The notes below the pieces were generated by a model that worked only from the letters and a program-made list of their open reading frames with translations, was not told where the DNA came from and did no database searches. From positions 1 to 64,000 of the forward strand of contig CAJFHG010000011.1 of NCBI GenBank assembly GCA_904379015.1: a DNA stretch of 64,000 nucleotides, written 5' to 3'. The translations under genes and the position numbers were made by a program. Origin of the DNA: Candidatus Paralachnospira caecorum. GTDB lineage: Bacteria; Bacillota; Clostridia; Lachnospirales; Lachnospiraceae. This document shows positions 61,150 to 64,000 of this stretch, piece after piece (position 1 is the first letter of the stretch; the number at the start of each line of letters is the position of its first letter).

Positions 61150-62346
61150 ATGGGATTTGACAGTACGCCGAGGGCAAACAGGCTGCATATCGGGATTTTC
61201 GGAAAACGGAACGTGGGAAAGTCGACGCTGGTCAACGCGCTGACAGGACAGGAGACTTCTCTGGTGTCCGCTGTGGCGGGCACGACGACCGATCCGGTCT
61301 ATAAGGCAGTGGAACTGCGGGGGTTCGGGCCTGCTGTCCTGATCGACACGGCGGGATTTGACGATGAGGGAGTCCTGGGAAAGATGCGGGTGGAACGGAC
61401 CCGGGAAGCCATGACCAAAACAGACGTGGCGGTGATCCTGTTTGATTCCGAGCCGGAGGAGGAGGCAGAGTGGGCGGAAGCCTTCCGGCAGCGGAAAACG
61501 CCGGTGATCGCCGTCATCAACAAGATCCATGACCCGGACCGGATGGCCAGGGTAAAGGAGACAGTCCGGAACCGGATGGGGCTTGAGGCCATGGAGATCG
61601 ATCCGGAAACAGGGCTTGGAATAGGGGAGCTGAAACAGAAAATCGCGGACAGCGCGCCGGAAAACTTCTGGAACGTGAGCCTGACGGGAAAACTGGCCGG
61701 GGAAAACGACCTGATCCTGCTGGTGATGCCGCAGGATATCCAGGCGCCCAGAGGAAGGCTGATCCTGCCGCAGGTGCAGACCATCCGGGAGCTCCTGGAC
61801 AAAAAATGCCTGGTCATGAGCTGTACGGCGGATAAGATGGAGGAGACACTTCAGGCGCTGTCCCGGGCGCCGAAGCTGATCATCACGGATTCCCAGGCCT
61901 TCGCGCAGGTCTACGAGAAGAAACCGGCGGAAAGCATGCTGACTTCTTTTTCCATTCTTTTTGCCGGATATAAAGGAGATATCCGGGAATTTCTGAAGGG
62001 AGCCGGGGCCATAGACCGGCTGACAGAGGATTCCCGGGTGCTGATCGCGGAGGCCTGCTCTCATTCTCCCACAGAGGAGGATATCGGAAGGGTCAGGATT
62101 CCGAAGCTTCTCCGCCGGGCCGCGGGCGAGGGCCTGAAGGTGGATTTCGTGAGGGGCGTGGATTTTCCGGAGGATCTTTCCGGCTATGACCTGATCATCC
62201 ACTGCGCGGCCTGCATGTTCAACCGGAAATATGTGATGGAGCGGGTCCGGGCGGCGCAGAAGGCGGGGGTCCCCATCAGCAATTACGGCGTTGTGCTGGC
62301 CCGGCTGAACCATATTCTGGACAAGGTGTGCTTTGTGGAAGACTGA
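61150..62346 (+). CDS. hydF: [FeFe]-hydrogenase maturation GTPase HydF
   Basis: A 398-residue scaffold protein. The GTPase domain (about 10-175) has GKRNVGKST (18-26), GTTTDPV, DTAGFDDEG and a NKIHD variant of NKxD. A dimer domain follows. The C-terminal iron-sulfur domain has Cys303-x-His305 in EACSHSPTEEDIGR and HCAAC (351-355), the classic CxH...HCxxC set. It receives the dimanganese-like di-iron precursor from HydE/HydG and passes it to hydrogenase. GAAGGGAGAGG precedes the ATG. The hydrogenase itself is elsewhere. Confidence 0.95.
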   Translation: MGFDSTPRANRLHIGIFGKRNVGKSTLVNALTGQETSLVSAVAGTTTDPVYKAVELRGFGPAVLIDTAGFDDEGVLGKMRVERTREAMTKTDVAVILFDSEPEEEAEWAEAFRQRKTPVIAVINKIHDPDRMARVKETVRNRMGLEAMEIDPETGLGIGELKQKIADSAPENFWNVSLTGKLAGENDLILLVMPQDIQAPRGRLILPQVQTIRELLDKKCLVMSCTADKMEETLQALSRAPKLIITDSQAFAQVYEKKPAESMLTSFSILFAGYKGDIREFLKGAGAIDRLTEDSRVLIAEACSHSPTEEDIGRVRIPKLLRRAAGEGLKVDFVRGVDFPEDLSGYDLIIHCAACMFNRKYVMERVRAAQKAGVPISNYGVVLARLNHILDKVCFVED

Positions 62347-62356
62347 AAGAGACACC

Positions 62357-62385
62357 TTTACAAATAAAAAGGAACGGGGTAAAAT
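62357..62385 (+). promoter_or_regulatory. Promoter of the M29 aminopeptidase gene
   Basis: TTTACA (62357-62362) and TAAAAT (62380-62385) with a 17-base spacer, about 90 bases before the start at 62473. Confidence 0.6.
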
Positions 62386-62472
62386 GATAGCTGTCTGAAA
62401 CCGGCGGAATGCGAATGCGGAAGCGTCTGAGCGGAAACGCGCCGGCAGAACAGAAAGGAAGGCAGCTGTCAG

Positions 62473-63603
62473 ATGGATGAAAGAATCAAAAAACTGGCAA
62501 ATCAACTGGTCCGTTATTCCTGCAGAGTGCAGCCCGGTGAGCGGGTCTATGTCCATTATACGGGAGCGGACACCACAGATCTGGCCCGCCAGACGGTAAA
62601 GGAGGTTTACCGCGCCGGCGGGCAGCCGTTTATTCATTTTACAGATACAAGACTGCAGAGGGAGATGCTTCTGGGCTGCGGGGAAGAGCAGCTGAAGCTG
62701 ATGGCGCAGATTGACAGCGCTGAGATGTCTCAGATGGACTGCTATATCGGGATCAGAGGCGGAGACAATATCAATGAGCTGGCGGATGTGCCGCCGGAAA
62801 AGCTTTCTCTGTACAGCGCGCTTTATACGACTCCGGTCCATCATGAGATCCGGGTGCCGAAGACAAAATGGGTGGTGCTGCGTTATCCCTCCCCTTCCAT
62901 GGCCCAGAGCGCGGGCATGAGTCTTGAGGCATTTGAGGATTTTTATTTCGATGTGTGCTGTCTGGATTACGGACGGATGGATGAAGCCATGAAGCCTCTG
63001 GTGGAACTCATGAACAGGACAAAGGAAGTCCGGATTAAGGGACCGGGGACCGACCTTGCTTTTTCCATTGAAGGAATACCGGCCGTTCCCTGCGCGGGAA
63101 CCATGAACATTCCCGACGGCGAGGTATTTACGGCGCCGGTGCGCGGTTCCGTGAACGGGACGCTGTGCTACAATACGCCGTCCGTTTATCAGGGCTTTAC
63201 CTATGAGAACATCAGGCTGACCTTTGAAAACGGGAAGATCATAAAGGCGGAGGCCAATGACACGGACAAGATCAGCAGGGTATTTGACACGGATGAGGGG
63301 GCGCGGTATATCGGAGAGTTCTCGATCGGCGTCAATCCTTACGTGACAAAACCGATGAAGGATATCCTGTTTGACGAAAAGATCCGGGGATCCTTCCATT
63401 TTACGCCGGGCAACTGCTATGAGGAGGCGCCCAACGGAAACCAGTCCTCCATCCACTGGGATCTGGTCTGCATCCAGACGCCGGAGTACGGCGGAGGGGA
63501 GATCTGGTTTGACGGCCGGCTCATCAGAAAGGACGGCAGATTTGTGGTTCCGGAGCTTATGGGACTGAATCCGGAAATGCTTACAGGAGAAGCAAACCCG
63601 TAA
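62473..63603 (+). CDS. M29 family aminopeptidase (AmpS/AmpT type)
   Basis: A 376-residue metallo-aminopeptidase. ERIKKLANQLVRYSCRVQPGERV is the family start. Metal ligands sit in the C-terminal half: GARYIGEFSIGVNP (Glu), GSFHFTPGNCYEEAPNGNQS (His, Tyr, Glu) and SIHWDLV (His, Asp). It cleaves N-terminal residues from peptides in the cytoplasm, with cobalt or zinc. AAAGGAAGG lies upstream. Followed 35 bases later by a YbaK-domain gene. Confidence 0.93.
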   Translation: MDERIKKLANQLVRYSCRVQPGERVYVHYTGADTTDLARQTVKEVYRAGGQPFIHFTDTRLQREMLLGCGEEQLKLMAQIDSAEMSQMDCYIGIRGGDNINELADVPPEKLSLYSALYTTPVHHEIRVPKTKWVVLRYPSPSMAQSAGMSLEAFEDFYFDVCCLDYGRMDEAMKPLVELMNRTKEVRIKGPGTDLAFSIEGIPAVPCAGTMNIPDGEVFTAPVRGSVNGTLCYNTPSVYQGFTYENIRLTFENGKIIKAEANDTDKISRVFDTDEGARYIGEFSIGVNPYVTKPMKDILFDEKIRGSFHFTPGNCYEEAPNGNQSSIHWDLVCIQTPEYGGGEIWFDGRLIRKDGRFVVPELMGLNPEMLTGEANP

Positions 63604-63638
63604 CCGGGGAAATCATAATGGCGAAAGAGGAGATCAAA

Positions 63639-64000
63639 ATGTCAGTTGCAAAGGTAAAAGAATATCTGAAACAGTGGGATAAAGACAAGGATGTGCGGGA
63701 GTTTGACGAATCCAGCGCGACGGTGGAGCTGGCGGCCCACGCGGTGGGGGTGATCCCGGCGCGGATCGCGAAGACGCTTTCCTTCCTTTCAAAGGACGGA
63801 GAGCACTGTTCTCTGATCGTGGCGGCGGGAGACGCGAAGATCGACAATCCCAAATACAAGCACTTTTTCGGCTGCAAGGCGAAAATGCTCTCTCCGGAGG
63901 AGGTGGAACGCTTCACGGGACATGCCATAGGAGGCGTCTGCCCCTTCGCCAATCCGGAGGGCAGGGTGACCACCTATCTGGATGAATCCCTGAAGCGGTT
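63639..64000 (+). CDS. YbaK/aminoacyl-tRNA deacylase domain protein (partial)
   Basis: The gene runs off the right edge; 120 residues are visible. MSVAKVKEYLKQWDKDKDVREF is followed by the YbaK core: AAHAVGVIPARIAKTLSFLS, LIVAAGDAKIDNPKYKHFFG and GHAIGGVCPFANPEGRVTTYLDESL. The GGVCPF loop replaces the GGxSP loop of the 25463 protein, so the substrate may differ. ATG 63639 has AGAGGAG six bases upstream; ATG 63618 would add seven residues. Confidence 0.88.
   Translation, partial: MSVAKVKEYLKQWDKDKDVREFDESSATVELAAHAVGVIPARIAKTLSFLSKDGEHCSLIVAAGDAKIDNPKYKHFFGCKAKMLSPEEVERFTGHAIGGVCPFANPEGRVTTYLDESLKR

Noticed and set aside
60769..63456. 895-codon minus-strand frame opposite hydE, hydF and the M29 peptidase gene
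   Set aside because: It crosses three well-supported genes and two intergenic gaps, with composition typical of an antisense shadow.

Overview
The window looks like chromosomal DNA of an anaerobic gut Clostridia bacterium, most likely a Lachnospiraceae member (Bacillota). Supporting signs are AGGAGG-type ribosome binding sites, consensus sigma-A promoters with 17-base spacers, a T-box leader, a CIRCE element, a VanG-type cluster, [FeFe]-hydrogenase maturases, and small families common in this group (DUF1858, DUF3786, DUF5721). Most of the window is visibly moderate to high in G+C. Two stretches, about 13150-18720 and 50573-51600, are clearly richer in A+T and look acquired.

Layout. 1-1815 is the leader-distal end of a CRISPR array (28 repeats; the cas genes and leader must lie to the left, outside the window). 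2225-7825 holds an SRAP abasic-site protein, an rRNA methyltransferase, a TetR regulator, a 5'-truncated radical SAM gene, a DegV protein, a phosphopantetheinyl transferase and a hydrolase. 7941-11157 is a tryptophan T-box leader (specifier TGG) followed by a TrpXYZ-type ABC importer. Amino-acid anabolism is then spread across the window: ilvE (11248), ilvN-ilvC (18773-20331), leuC-leuD with a divergent LysR regulator (22539-25371), thrC (26078) and asd (51848). Between ilvE and ilvN sits a BlaI / M56 membrane protease / ABC exporter / lipoprotein cassette (13334-18597). 27588-34089 has a polysaccharide deacetylase and a two-component system next to an FtsX-type ABC exporter whose permease is frameshifted. 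34125-46161 has a pair of unknown genes, htpG under a CIRCE element, DUF5721, M18 peptidase, DegV, DUF3786, a lipoprotein, a small membrane protein with a structured leader, a NitT/TauT-type permease-ATPase pair without a binding protein, and vanRS.

44373-50352 is a complete vanR-vanS-vanG-vanXY-vanT (D-Ala-D-Ser) glycopeptide-resistance cluster. A tRNA-Thr(CGT) follows. Directly behind it are the wreckage of an OLD-like AAA ATPase gene and a frameshifted DUF3226/TOPRIM-like gene, which look like a decayed two-gene defence module. The right end has an ArsR metal sensor, marR-ftsH, lgt, a Crp/Fnr regulator, a second NitT/TauT-type ABC importer translationally coupled to hydE and followed by hydF, an M29 aminopeptidase and a partial YbaK-family gene.

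The items most worth a second look are the BlaI-M56-ABC-lipoprotein cassette, the Crp/Fnr - ABC importer - hydE - hydF unit with a palindrome at about -41.5 of its predicted promoter, the decayed ATPase/DUF3226 pair beside the tRNA, and the structured leader of the 60-residue membrane protein. All functional names rest on reading the sequence and remembered family features; no database search was run.
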